From: Mantis religiosa
Taxonomy: Eukaryota; Arthropoda; Insecta; Mantodea; Mantidae
Direction: 5' to 3'
DNA: 64,000 nucleotides
NCBI GenBank assembly: GCA_030765055.1
Contig: CM060950.1
Coordinates: forward strand, 22,700,376-22,764,375
The position numbers and the translations under genes were made by a program. This document shows positions 13,136-23,867 of the stretch, piece by piece. Each line of letters opens with the position of its first letter. The first letter of the stretch is position 1. Under the pieces are notes generated by a model. It was given only the letters and a program-made list of their open reading frames with translations. It was not told the DNA's origin and did not search any database.

Positions 13136-13571
13136 ATATATTAAGGGCAGATGTCCAATGTGCGAAAAAGAAGATAGTACTTGGCATTATATTTTTGATC
13201 GTCAAAAAACAAAATATTTGAGAGACGAATTTCTTTTTCATAAGTGGGAAAACATACCAAATGAAATAAGAGGCAAAAGAATCCTGAATCTAAGAAAACA
13301 TAATAAAACTGGGAAAATTTATTGGCAAGGTAAGACAAAATGGCTTTGGAAAACAGGGAAAACTAATGAGAAAATTAAGAAAAATAGTATAAGGTATAAA
13401 GGGAAACAGAAATCTAGACCCCAAGTTTTAAAATGCTCCATTATATACACAACCTGGGACAATTATAATGTGGCATGAGAAAATGCAACTCCAGAACGAG
13501 GAGTATGTAAGATTTTGCATTCATTATATACTATATATTTTATATATGTATGAAGTTGTGTGTGTTAGGTA

Positions 13572-13998
<427 letters not shown>

Positions 13999-13999
13999 G

Positions 14000-14700
14000 T
14001 ATTTTAATAAGAAATAGGAAATAAACTAACTTCAAATTCGCGGAATCTTAGAAAGGCACCACAAAAACTAATACAGCTGTAGTACATGCTCAGGCACATG
14101 TCGCAAAGACAGTGCTGGTAGTTAACGCTCGTCTTTATTCCTTAGTTGTGTGAATACCGTACTCTTCTCAAGGTTATAGTTTTGTTCAGCCAACAAATTA
14201 ATCAATATTACTGTTTACACAGGCAACATCAACTCACACATGGGAACATTTGACACGCCCTGGCATGGTGAAAACCCGAGTTGTCTTCGGGAAGAGGCAC
14301 TAAACGTTAGAGCTTCCCACACTAACGACACCTGAAAATGAAGCGATCAAAGAATTATTTCCAATATGTAGTGCTGTTCAATTAGAAGTGACCAGAAGAG
14401 CTTATTTTGCTGTGTGTTTGTTTATACGTGTCCTGAAGAATGTCATATACGGATCCAATGTGAATGCCAATAACGTTTTGTGCAAGTTTTGAAATGCTGA
14501 ATCCTAAATGCACACCTCTTCCATAGCGAGTTACAATTTAGTACACATAAAGTTGATAGAGTATTCATTTCGATTAGACACTTTTAAATTAACGGAGATA
14601 TAAGTAATATTTTTGCTGAATGACATGGGTTTTACGCAGAGTAATATTAAAGTCTATATTTTTTGTCTAATAAATCAAAATATCGAATTTCATAAAAACA
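14000..14700. other. No recognisable gene
   Basis: Unassigned AT-rich sequence between the SINE and the fold-back repeat. Confidence 0.5.
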
Positions 14701-15665
14701 TACTATCTTTCAAGAAAGTATTTCCGCGGGTCAGTATCATTCAGGCGTTCTGTTTCTAGAGGTAATGAAAACTAAATCGGTCAAATTCGTGGATGTATAG
14801 TGTTCTGGTCGCCATTTTAATCTGTTACTCACTCCGAAGATTTCTAAGGCTATATTAACCCTCTATGACGAAAGATTGACGAAGTATCACAAAGCAAGTA
14901 GCAATTCTCTTGTAGCTTTTTAGTCGTTAATAGTACTTCTCTTATACACAACATACATATTGTCGCGAGGTGCTTATTATGTGGCGAGAGTGAAAGAGAC
15001 AGATAGCGTCCAAGATACAACCTACACGTGGTGACTGGTTGGCGCTGCCGATGGAGTGACGGGGGCAGGAAGAGGAAGAGTCAGAGAAAATTCTGGACAA
15101 TTCCCTCGCCATTGTGAGGGTCCGTGAAGCTTCGGGAAGCTTCGTTAACCTTCGTGATACAGCGAATGTATAAAAGTGATGGACTGGACTAGACAGTTCG
15201 GCAAGGGTCGAGAGACAAGGTGCAGTGTGGACCTGCGGCAGACGGACTTGAAGATTGCGTACGTGTGTGTCACGTCATTCTGCTACGGAAATAAAGAACA
15301 TTTTGAATTTCTGCAAATTGGACTTTTGATTTTACGAACCCACAAAGTCACAATATTAATTCTTTTAAAGCCATATTTCGAAGAGTTTTCCGTTTTCTTG
15401 CATAGTTTCCAACGTTAGTTTCCATGTAGTTAATAGCACAGATACAAGAGAATTGCTACTTACTTTGTGATACTTCGTCAATCTTTCGTCATATTGGGTT
15501 AATATAGCCTTAGAAATCTTCGAAGTAAGTAACAGATTAAAATGGCGACCAGAACACCATACACCTACGAACATGACCGATTTAGTTTCCATACCCTCTA
15601 GTCACGGAACGCCTGAATGATACTGACCCGCAAAAAGGGTACATTTACTTTCTTGAAAGATAGTA
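14701..15665. repeat. Fold-back element with arms of about 215-220 bp
   Basis: The left arm 14701-14914 (actatctttcaagaaagta inward to gtagcaattctcttgta) matches the right arm 15443-15665 in reverse complement over nearly its whole length, with scattered differences. The loop originally held about 140 bp; a solo LTR was added to it later. The sequence beyond the right arm (15670-15800) resembles 23035-23190 in inverse orientation, so the repeat family extends past the arms. Confidence 0.8.
14961..15352 (+). mobile_element. Solo LTR (gypsy type), ATAT target duplication
   Basis: 392 bp, from TGTCGCGAGGTGC to cacaaagtcaca, with ggaaataaagaac as polyadenylation signal. ATAT occurs exactly on both sides (14957-14960 and 15353-15356). 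It is inserted in the loop of the fold-back element. Confidence 0.88.
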
Positions 15666-15800
15666 CGTGTTACGTGAAAAGTGTTATTTTATAAATCAGC
15701 GTGTTTGCTTCCATATAAGTAGCCTATTGTCATCAAAACCGGAGAAAATTTCGCAGGACAGTGTTTGAAAGTGAACAAGAAAATACAACTGAAGTACATA
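15666..15800 (-). repeat. Dispersed repeat shared with 23035-23190
   Basis: The reverse complement contains cggttttgatgacaatagg and cttatatggaagcaaa. The plus-strand segment at 23035 has cggttttgatgaaaatggg and cgtatatggaagcaaag in the same order. Nature unknown. Confidence 0.6.
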
Positions 15801-15834
15801 CTTAGGCAAGATTTGTGTCCTTTTATTACCACCT

Positions 15835-16045
15835 CCAATCTAAGATCTCGACTGCCACTTACCACCATAACCAAGGATCCCTCTCTCTCTCCACTGAGAT
15901 AACCCTAGCCAGTGTAGAAACAACACACAGGACGTGAATCTACCGAGACAGCCATCCGGACCAGAGGAGACGCCAGGAACAGCTTCGAACCTGAGACACC
16001 AACGTCTAACTACCCTGCGCACCAACCAAGCCACACCGTCTCAAT
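15835..16045 (-). mobile_element. Possible tRNA-derived SINE
   Basis: The reverse complement begins gtgtggcttggttggtgcgc and has a B-box-like ggttcgaagctg about 45 bases later, then a pyrimidine-rich body. No second copy was found in the window, so this is tentative. Confidence 0.35.
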
Positions 16046-17717
16046 ATGAAAGGTGTCATTGACGTTTTGTAAATTGACTTTTCATTGGACTGACTGACTC
16101 CATTGATTTCCTTTAACTATCAATTTGTGTTTCTAATTTACATTGGTTAGTTGCTACTTTAGTAGCCAATTACCGCCGTGCACATCACTTTTATCTATTT
16201 CCTTTACTACATCATCATTTATGTTTTCACAATTATATTCCAAATGTCCAATTTCAGTATTTATAATCATGTTTAAAGTGGTAGAGTTTTCCTTTATTTC
16301 ATTCTTAAGTATGATTATATTTCATCCATAACCTCGGTCTATAATTTAATTTGCTATTATCTAAATATTTCTGTTCTGTTACTTAAATCAGCTGCTAACT
16401 GGCTTTGTTCTTGATATCAGTTGCAAGCTGATCTTGTTTCTTTAAGATTTCTTTACATTTTCAAGTCGGATCACTGGCCAATTTATTTAGCTTTCCAGTG
16501 ATTTGCTTAACGAATCTTTGTTGTTTTTCATTTATTTCCCAAGGTAATTTATCCTCTTTTCTGTAACTTTTTAGCCATTTTATCCCACTTGTCAGTAATT
16601 TCCAGTTTCCTTTGTCTCAATAATATAAATATGATTAAATACTGTTGGCTGATATCCTGTCAGTACTATCCTGATCATCTAATTTCTGTGAGAGATTCAT
16701 TCCTTTTCCATTTCTCTTACCATTTTTGTTATTTACTTTGTCCTCCTGTACCGCTTCTCAGATGCACGCAATATCTTAAATGTATCCATTAGCTTTTACA
16801 TTAAATACAGAGATTACAAATTGTGACAGTTTTAAGAGTTTTATCTTAGTACTTATGATTAAAAGATCTAGATATCACGGAATTCTCCTTCCTGCTCTGA
16901 TTTGGTTGTGTGCCAGAAGGCTGATATGTATTCCTCGCTGCCGTGGTGATCTTTACGGCCTGATGACCTAGAATTTCTTGAAGAATTACTTTTATTATTC
17001 CCAATCGTCTTCAACAGTTTTGCTTCATTTGCGTCATTAGTTTTAAATTGTTTTGCAGGTTAGTTATGTATGAGGCATATGACAAGGAATTTGGTTTTCA
17101 GGATTATGTGTGCTATATTACTTAAATAAGAACTTGAGTTAAAGTTTCAAGTAGGTTGTTATTTATCCATCAAACAACTGCGGCGGTCAGAAACAGAAGT
17201 TGCTAAGTCATTGTTTCAAAATTGTGCAGGAGTGCTGCCCCAAGTTTTCAAATTAATTTTAAATACAAAAGTAGTAATTCAAATAAAAGAATTTTATGTG
17301 ATGGTTCCGTTTGGAGGTACAAAGTACTATGTTGCAGTGTTTCTCACGGTTTAATATATATATATAGCATCTGTGACTGGTATTTTGTTATTAGGACAAC
17401 AGCTTTTAATTTAAAATGTATGAAAAGTTGTTAAGTTACTTGACTTAACAGCTTCTGATTCTTAATGTTAGAGTTTTTCCCATTATAAAATATTCACCAA
17501 CACATTTCTACTATGAACTAATCCAGTATGCACTTCATGGATTGACATACAACATTGTCACCAAAACATCACTCCATCTCTACTACATCATCTTCTACAT
17601 CACTTCCGTCACGACAACAGGCATAAAAGTTTCGGTACAAATAAGAAAACAGTCGGCGGATAAAGTTTCATGGTAATCATGAGCCTTGCTAAGCAGCTAA
17701 TGATAGCGCGGCTATTG
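16046..17717. other. AT-rich stretch without recognisable gene
   Basis: The minus strand of 16100-16640 is unusually rich in Lys, Glu, Asn and Ile codons with coiled-coil-like spacing, as in ORF1 of some retroelements, but stops are frequent and no motif supports a name. The rest is unassigned. Confidence 0.4.
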
Positions 17718-18137
17718 TAAACAAGCGCCGGCAAGCAAAAGATATCTGAGGTAAAGTACTCGCCGGCATAGATTAAGTTACGCTTCTGGAATGTGATAGA
17801 ATATTTGGTTTCTTTATTCTTCCGGAAATTTCTGGACTGATAGAGATTGTTCGGGTTGTGGTTCATTTTAGAACAATCTAGAATTACGAATTAGGTATTA
17901 AAGGACGTGACGGCTCGCAAAGTGAGAGTTGTAAACAGAGTCTGCTGTGTAACAAGAGTGCTATTGTAAAGAGAGCTGAACTGGACGCTGTTATTGTCAT
18001 CGACCTTGGAAGATTGGTGTTTTATATGTGATGTAATGTTGTTACGTGAGAATTGAACAGTGTATCTCTACGGAAATAAAGAACATTTAGAATTTCGGTA
18101 AATTGGACTTTTAATTCTACGAACTCACAAAGTCACA
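17718..18137 (+). mobile_element. Solo LTR (gypsy type), left end uncertain
   Basis: The right end is clear: ggaaataaagaacattt, then ctcacaaagtcaca, followed by ATAT (18138-18141). The left end is placed at tgtaaacaagcgccgg, after CTAT. An alternative start TGTCACC at 17556 follows ACAT. Neither left flank is a perfect match, so only the right end is firm. Confidence 0.6.
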
Positions 18138-18155
18138 ATATGTCATCGTGTCATA

Positions 18156-18839
18156 AAATGTGGTACGTTCTGACAGAGTGACATGTTCAAGCAGTGAACG
18201 AACATCGTAATATTTTGCCTTCTTAATCTTCCGAAGCCTATCTGGTGTGTTTTTCGTACAATCACATGCCTTGTGTAAGGCTTGCAACCTCACTACTCTC
18301 CTCAAAAGAGACTGGGAAAGATGAAGTGAGGAAGACATTTTGTGACGAACTTCTGATACACATCCCCTTTGAATATACACACCCCGGATTAAAGTGAACT
18401 CAGCAACACTTCTTACAAGGACATGGTCGATGGCATCTTTGAAGTCAAAAACTTCAACAACTGGAGTGCCATCATGTTCCCCGTTATCGGTAAGTGGACG
18501 TTTGACAAGGGCAACATCAATGGGCTTCTCCTGTAATGAATCTTTGATCAGTTTCACCCATGTGGAAGGGACTAAGACTTTATCCATTGATCGCTTCTTC
18601 TTCTTCTTCTTCTTCTTCTTCTTCTTCTTCTTCTTCTTCTTCTTCTTCTTCTTCTTCTTCTTCTTCTTCTTCTTCTTCTTCTTCTTCTTCTTCTTCTTCT
18701 TCTTCTTCTTCTTCTTCTTCTTCTTCTTCTTCTTCTTCTTCTTCTTCTTCTTCTTCTTCTTCTTCTTCTTCTTCTTCTTCTTCTTCTTCTTCTTCTTCTT
18801 CTTCTTCTTCTTCTTCTTCTTCTTCTTCTTCTTCTTCTT

Positions 18840-18870
<31 letters not shown>

Positions 18871-18990
18871 ATATTGCCAAAAATTCTCTCAATAGACATG
18901 AAAGAGTGTCCTGGTATTGGGAAGTACAGATAAACTTTATGAAAGTGCACTTGAGGAATATCTAAAAATGTCTAATGTCTAAATGTCTAA
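18156..18990 (-). pseudogene. Transposon-associated ORF relic with a 92-residue lysine run
   Basis: The minus strand reads KVYLYFPIPGHSFM, then ERIFGNI, then a run of Lys encoded by (AAG)n, then VPSTWVKLIKDSL and GTPVVEVFDFKDAIDHV. The blocks PIPGHSF, a short basic Lys-rich linker and a valine-rich C-terminus recur together in an uncharacterised repeated insect protein family. The linker in that family is a few basic residues; here it has become a microsatellite. The frame is the same on both sides of the run, ending at 18117 inside the neighbouring LTR. Function unknown; probably a relic of a mobile-element protein. Confidence 0.45.
18594..18869. repeat. (TTC)n / (GAA)n microsatellite, 92 units
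   Basis: Pure TTC for 276 bp. It is a polypurine-polypyrimidine mirror repeat of the kind known to form triplex DNA. On the minus strand it forms the Lys run of the ORF relic at 18156. Confidence 0.97.
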
Positions 18991-20338
18991 TCTAAAATGT
19001 AACAACTGCTGATATCAAAGTGTTTGGTTGGCACAGTGTAGTTGCACCATCAAACGGCTAATGCGGCAACTACTTGACTTAACAACATCTAACTCGAAAA
19101 GACTGACTGAACAACTATTATTTCTGAAATTGATGCCCACTCAACATGCGAGGGTTATAATATGTTCGACCTAACATCTTCTGATCCAAAAATCTTTTAG
19201 CACTGTTATAGACTGGTTCTCAGAATGCCTTAAGTATGTTTAACAGGATTTCTCAAAAACATTGACTTAAAAACTTCTGAATCTGAGTACTTCTACTATT
19301 GTACTATTAAAGTTGAATAGATCTGTGCCACTTTAAGAAAAAATTTATAAAATACATTAGGATAACAAGATCATTATATTTCAATTGTTAAGCTAACACT
19401 CAAATGTAATTATATTTCTTATTTTCCTGTGGAAAAACAACCTAACAGAAACAAGAATAGTTCATTATTATACACGCGTTTCTCGTTTCACAACAATGCA
19501 TTTATTTTAAGATGCAGTTGACGCTAATTCTTTTGCTGATAACACTTTATATTGATTCTGTGTTATTATTATTAAAAGGTCAAGATAGTCGTACTTCTTA
19601 AGGCGAGAGTCGTGACTTAATAACATATAGCTACGTTTCATGGAATGCCAACTATTCATCTCGAATCAGTTATATTAGCTGAGAATTATTCGGAACTCAT
19701 TTCACACAAGTATTTTACTTGGAGGAAGCTAAACAGTAAGGGGCTAGAAAATGGATAGGGACACCTCATGCACTGCGACCTGCACACAGACCTTGGTTTA
19801 ACTTGAAACACGACCTACTCAGCACTACCCCTCCCTGTGACAAGGCAGGGGTGAAAATTTTGTAAACACATTGCCGCTGCTATCCGCGACTGCTTAATCT
19901 CCGTCAGACTGCAACCAGTGCAGGGCTTGCTTATTTACAAACAATGCTTTATATTGACAGTGAAATATGATAATAATGGAAATACGGTATGAAAACCGTA
20001 GTTAATTAAGAGAAAAAAATAAGTTCAAACAATATATAATCGAATCCATAGCTGAATTAAATGGACACACCTTACCTCCGTGTCATTATGAATTGAATAG
20101 GCACAAATGAATAAAGGAGGCACAAGAGGTGTACTGGGGAAAGGAACGGATTAATTGACATGTTGGAAAATTTCATTATAGATTTAGAAGAAAGTGACTC
20201 TTCAAAAAAATCCCAAACGGACGATATATCTATACTACCGCCATCTACCAGTAGTCTTTAAAGCGCTGAGCCTGAATGTATCAAAGGGATAGATACAATA
20301 TAATCACGCGGAATCAATCGGAATATTGCATGGAAGTA
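18991..20338. other. No recognisable gene
   Basis: AT-rich. Weak recurring phrases such as ttgacttaa...acttctga (19070, 19168, 19260, and also 17430) hint at an old short-period repeat, too diverged to define. Confidence 0.4.
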
Positions 20339-20570
20339 ACGCGATGTGGAATTAAGCAGTCAAGGGTTACCTATGCGGACAATAATGCGTTCTCCCCCCT
20401 CCCTATCTCTAATTCTCATGTCTCACGGTAAACCAGAAAAACTCTACGTAGAAGTGATGCGATTTTGGATCAGGCAGTTAGGCATTACCTACAACAGCAC
20501 GGGCAATAGTGCGCTCTCTCTCTGTTTCTAATTCACCTGCTTCAAGATGAACCAGACGAACCGTAACACT
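20339..20570 (+). repeat. Diverged tandem duplication, about 115-bp unit
   Basis: Two adjacent segments share the order gcgatgtggaattaagcag / gcgattttggatcaggcag, then gggttacctatg / ggcattacctac, then ctatctctaattc / tctgtttctaattc. Confidence 0.5.
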
Positions 20571-20699
20571 GCGTAATCACGAGCACACCAGGACCGACGT
20601 CGACAAGCATCGCAAGGACACAACCGAAAACAGAATGTAGTACAATGCGCAAGCATCCGCGCCATCTGTCTGGTATCGACATACATACTGAACCTGAAA

Positions 20700-20880
20700 G
20701 CACACTTGAAAAATAATCAAATGAAATGAATAAAATGATGGAAGGGAAATCACGGTATGAAGATATGCATCTCAGGAGTTACCTAAGTGACGAGGGTAAG
20801 CAGAAAAGAAAGCAGAGCGTGCGGGTAACGGGATTGAACCCCCGACCTCCCGAATGAGAGTCACACACGTTACCGCCGTT
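20700..20880 (-). mobile_element. tRNA-derived SINE fragment, family 6
   Basis: The reverse complement has ggcggtaacgtgtgtgac followed by the B box gggggttcaatcccgttac and an AT-rich tail. The 5' tRNA half is incomplete. No other copy in the window. Confidence 0.45.
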
Positions 20881-21129
20881 TATTTTCCGTTACACTCCAT
20901 TACTTTCAAACATTACACTTAAACACTATTCTTGCTTCTCACGCGACTGATTCCTTCAACGTTACATTTACGTCTGTCTGGAAAGGCCTCTTCCCCATTG
21001 TTGACTTTCCTCTGTTTTCCAACTAACCAATTTGACATACTGCTTTATATTACAAATTGTACACTAAGAATATCAAGCATTTTCAATTTCTGACTTCCTT
21101 TCCTTCCCCCTTTTGTAGTCTATTAAACT

Positions 21130-21310
21130 TAACCACTGCCGCGACAGCCCTTAGAGGGCCAAGGACTACCAACCCGACTGCCGGCCTCACGCCCACTAAC
21201 GCACGGCAGAGGTAGACTATCACCCAACCGATACGGGGAGGAGATGTGGACAGCATCTCGGCATCCCTCAGCCGGAATGTTGGTTTCCGTGACCAGGGCC
21301 GCTTACCTTC
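21130..21310 (+). repeat. Dispersed repeat, copy 1
   Basis: It contains caacccgactgccggcctca and gacagcatctcggcat in the same order as 55485-55625 (gtcagcatctcagcatg). Neither copy has obvious ends. Possibly a SINE body. Confidence 0.6.
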
Positions 21311-21478
21311 CCAAATCGTTTTTAGTTTCTTATTTATATTCATATATGGATAATATTAATGATGATGACAGTAATATTAAATGTAGTGATATACACATGG
21401 CGAAGATTAATACAAATAGAAATATAGTTAATCGGATATATATTAAATAAAATGCTATTTAAATAAACATTTTCGTAA

Positions 21479-21715
21479 TTTTACGTCCTCTAACGTTAAG
21501 TTATATAGGACAATGACTGGAATGGGTCAAATGATTCTCAAATGAGCCCAGGGCCCATAGAGCTCAGAGTTACCAGACATTCATCTTTCAGGATAAGGAA
21601 AAACTCCGGAAAAACCTTCTCCAGGTGAATCACCCTAACCGAGATTCGAACTCGGGACCTCTTGAACGTGAGGCAGACACGCTACCATCTACGCTACCGA
21701 GGTGGGCATAAACTA
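21479..21715 (-). mobile_element. tRNA-derived SINE, family 1
   Basis: It runs from the conserved end tttacgtcctctaacg (minus-strand 3' end) to the tRNA-like head at ctaccgaggtgggc, with an intact B box gagttcgaatctcgg on the minus strand. Confidence 0.85.
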
Positions 21716-22499
21716 CAGTTCGGCCGCTCTATCTCCGGGTCTGACATTTCTCGAGTTGGGGTAAGCGCGCTGATGCCAGTTCTTTAGCGGGAATTTCAAG
21801 CAGAGGAACAATGCGTATTTTAAATACTTCACGTATATGCTTATTTCATGAATCATTAGCCATATTATTATAATAGCGATAATAATAGGACTTACGAACG
21901 CTAAAAATTGGTGTTCACACACGCAAAATATACTAAAGAAAGTTTACCAGCGCAAGCAGCTAAAACCATGTGGCTCAAACAAATTTAACCTGGCAACACG
22001 GTGCTGGGTTCGGGAGCCACGCCTAGCAGCGACAATGCTGATTGGCGCTAGCAGACAGTTTTAACTTCCTGACAACAACACCGGATATAGGGACTCCCAG
22101 TAGTACCAACAGATGCTGTAGGTAGGAAATATTCGATTAGAGTGGTGTTGTAATAAATATCTTGCATGATAATGAAATTGTAAGTTGTATTTCAGTATTT
22201 TAAAGCTAATAGAGTCCTATATTTTCATTCTAAAGATAATTATGAGGATATGTTTTCAATTGCTCATTACTGCATGTTGGTATTATTCACTTTCCCCCTC
22301 CATCTCTTGCAATCGCAAAACGTCAGAGCCGGAGATACAACGGTCGGACTGTAAGTTGAAATTATAGACAGAGCTAATAAGTAAACTACAACATTATGTA
22401 TTATAAGAATATAAACATAAATTAATAATAAAATTATTAACTCAATAATTAAATATTTAATTACAGAATGTTTATGAAAATAAAATTAGAAATAAGTAG
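21716..22499. other. No recognisable gene
   Basis: AT-rich DNA with short frames only. The G+C-richer part at 21960-22110 has no partner in the window. Confidence 0.5.
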
Positions 22500-22668
22500 A
22501 TAATTGATGGAACTTCACCATTGCTTCACACCAGACGTAAATAGGCTAAGGTTTTGGTTTTCAATGCCATGCTGGGATTTGAACCACGGATCTCCTGGTT
22601 TCCGTCCAGTAGCTCTTAAACATTGAGCTACTATGACCAACGTGCCGTCCTGACAGTAAATTCTCCAA
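22500..22668 (-). repeat. tRNA-unit repeat (family 3), single diverged copy
   Basis: The reverse complement holds tagctcaatg...agagc, cggaaaccaggagatccgtg and gttcaaatcccag, the tRNA-like segment of the tandem arrays at 23868 and 58440, with the same flanking gatggaa and attctcca borders. Confidence 0.7.
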
Positions 22669-23034
22669 ATTCATTTATATATATTTCTTTATATATATAT
22701 ATATATTGCATTATTAATGTCTATGTGAAGTTAAATACAGCTCCACGCTTCAGTCTGCTAAGTAGTACATTGAAAATAATACTTATAACGCTGTTATAGT
22801 TTTAGCAAACGGTGAGGCAAGAAGAGATTGATATAGGATAGGAATGCAATGCCTCATTACTCTTAGAGCTGTAATACAATTTAATTTGTAGTAACGAACT
22901 TACAAACGGAGCAAAGTTTTTTGAATTTTCGTATTGTTTGTGTACTGCAAATAAAAATATGAGAGATACATTAACACACATATCAAAGATAAACAGTGTC
23001 AGCTTTACTTTAAAGGCCAGTTTAGGCACCCGTA

Positions 23035-23190
23035 ACTTTGTCCTGGAACACTTTCTCGGTTTTGATGAAAATGGGTTACGTATATGGAAGCAAAGTCGCT
23101 GATTTCGAAAATGATAACACTTTTGTGGTAAGACGTACCATGGTTACGATATTTGGTACTTTTTATGCATTCCACACTATATATAATTGT
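23035..23190 (+). repeat. Dispersed repeat shared with 15666-15800
   Basis: Inverse-orientation partner of the sequence beside the fold-back element. It reads open for about 50 codons (FSVLMKMGYVYGSKVADF), which may be coincidental. Confidence 0.6.
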
Positions 23191-23192
23191 AC

Positions 23193-23835
23193 CGAGCGGA
23201 ATGGCTCAGACGATTTCGTCTGTGGCCTGAATTCGGGAGGTCCGTGTTCGATTCCCGTGGCCGACCTAACTCACCCATGGATTTTTCGGGGGTTGTCCCG
23301 GGTCGCTATGCGAATGCTGGGTAGGTTAATTACATCCCCTGAATTTAATTTCTCTCCATTTCACCTCTATTATCTCTCATCTGGTGGTTTTTTTTTTCAG
23401 GGTAGAAGTGTCGGCAGGAGTCTTGGCGGTGCATGGTGGGATGATATACTCTGAGGAAAATGCTTTCCCCTCTGGTGGGACGGATTCGGCCTCCGAACTG
23501 ACCTAGTGTCCGATTCAGAAGCGCGGCAGGCGGGATGCTGGTTGTGCAAGACTGCCTGGACTTCTCTGCTATGGGGAGGCGGCCTCTGGTCTCCGAACCG
23601 GCCTCGTGACTGTTTCGGGACCACGTCAGGCGGGATGACGATCGTCCTGCCCACCGCCAGGGAGTTTCTATCTGGTAAAGTATATGGACCTCGCCCTCTG
23701 TACTGTAGTGAGTCCTTGCAGTCGGCCGCCCTATGCCTCCTCTCGCCTCATCCTCCCTACCGGGGATACCACACATGGGACATAGGTACAAAATATCAAT
23801 CTGGTTGAGGTGCCGAATCCCCTTCAAACATTCCA
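23193..23835 (+). mobile_element. SINE family 2, full length
   Basis: The head gagcggaatggctcagacg and the B box gtgttcgattcccgtgg are followed by the full 600-bp body, ending at gaggtgccgaatccccttc. Confidence 0.8.
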
Positions 23836-23867
23836 ATCCAATTCAATATATAATTACAGTTCTTTGA

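Larger units (their letters stand above)
11440..13490 (+). pseudogene. Non-LTR retrotransposon, C-terminal ORF2 relic split by two solo LTRs
   Basis: The reading in order is KWWWEGSETEVIKNI, then a first solo LTR (11561-11951), then YLGDNGEW and on through EGWKEINVINGLFCRLVLAL. A Trp/Lys-rich C-terminal part follows, then a second solo LTR (12624-13135), then a zinc-knuckle-like block CPMCEKEDSTWHYIF. These are the hallmarks of the region behind the reverse transcriptase in LINE elements: Tyr-Leu-Gly after the thumb and a Cys2-His-Cys knuckle at the end. The last knuckle cysteine has become Arg (Asp-Arg). Several in-frame stops show the copy is old. Related C-termini lie at 36146 (minus), 40590 and 44250. 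Confidence 0.65.

Noticed and set aside
17556..17717. Alternative left end of the LTR at 17718 (TGTCACC at 17556)
   Set aside because: Would give 582 bp with ACAT/ATAT flanks. The region 17556-17717 lacks LTR-like similarity, so the shorter version is kept with low confidence.
23345..23836. 163-codon minus frame and other 70-160-codon frames over SINE family 2
   Set aside because: They overlie SINE sequence in both strands and several frames; chance frames in a GC-rich repeat.
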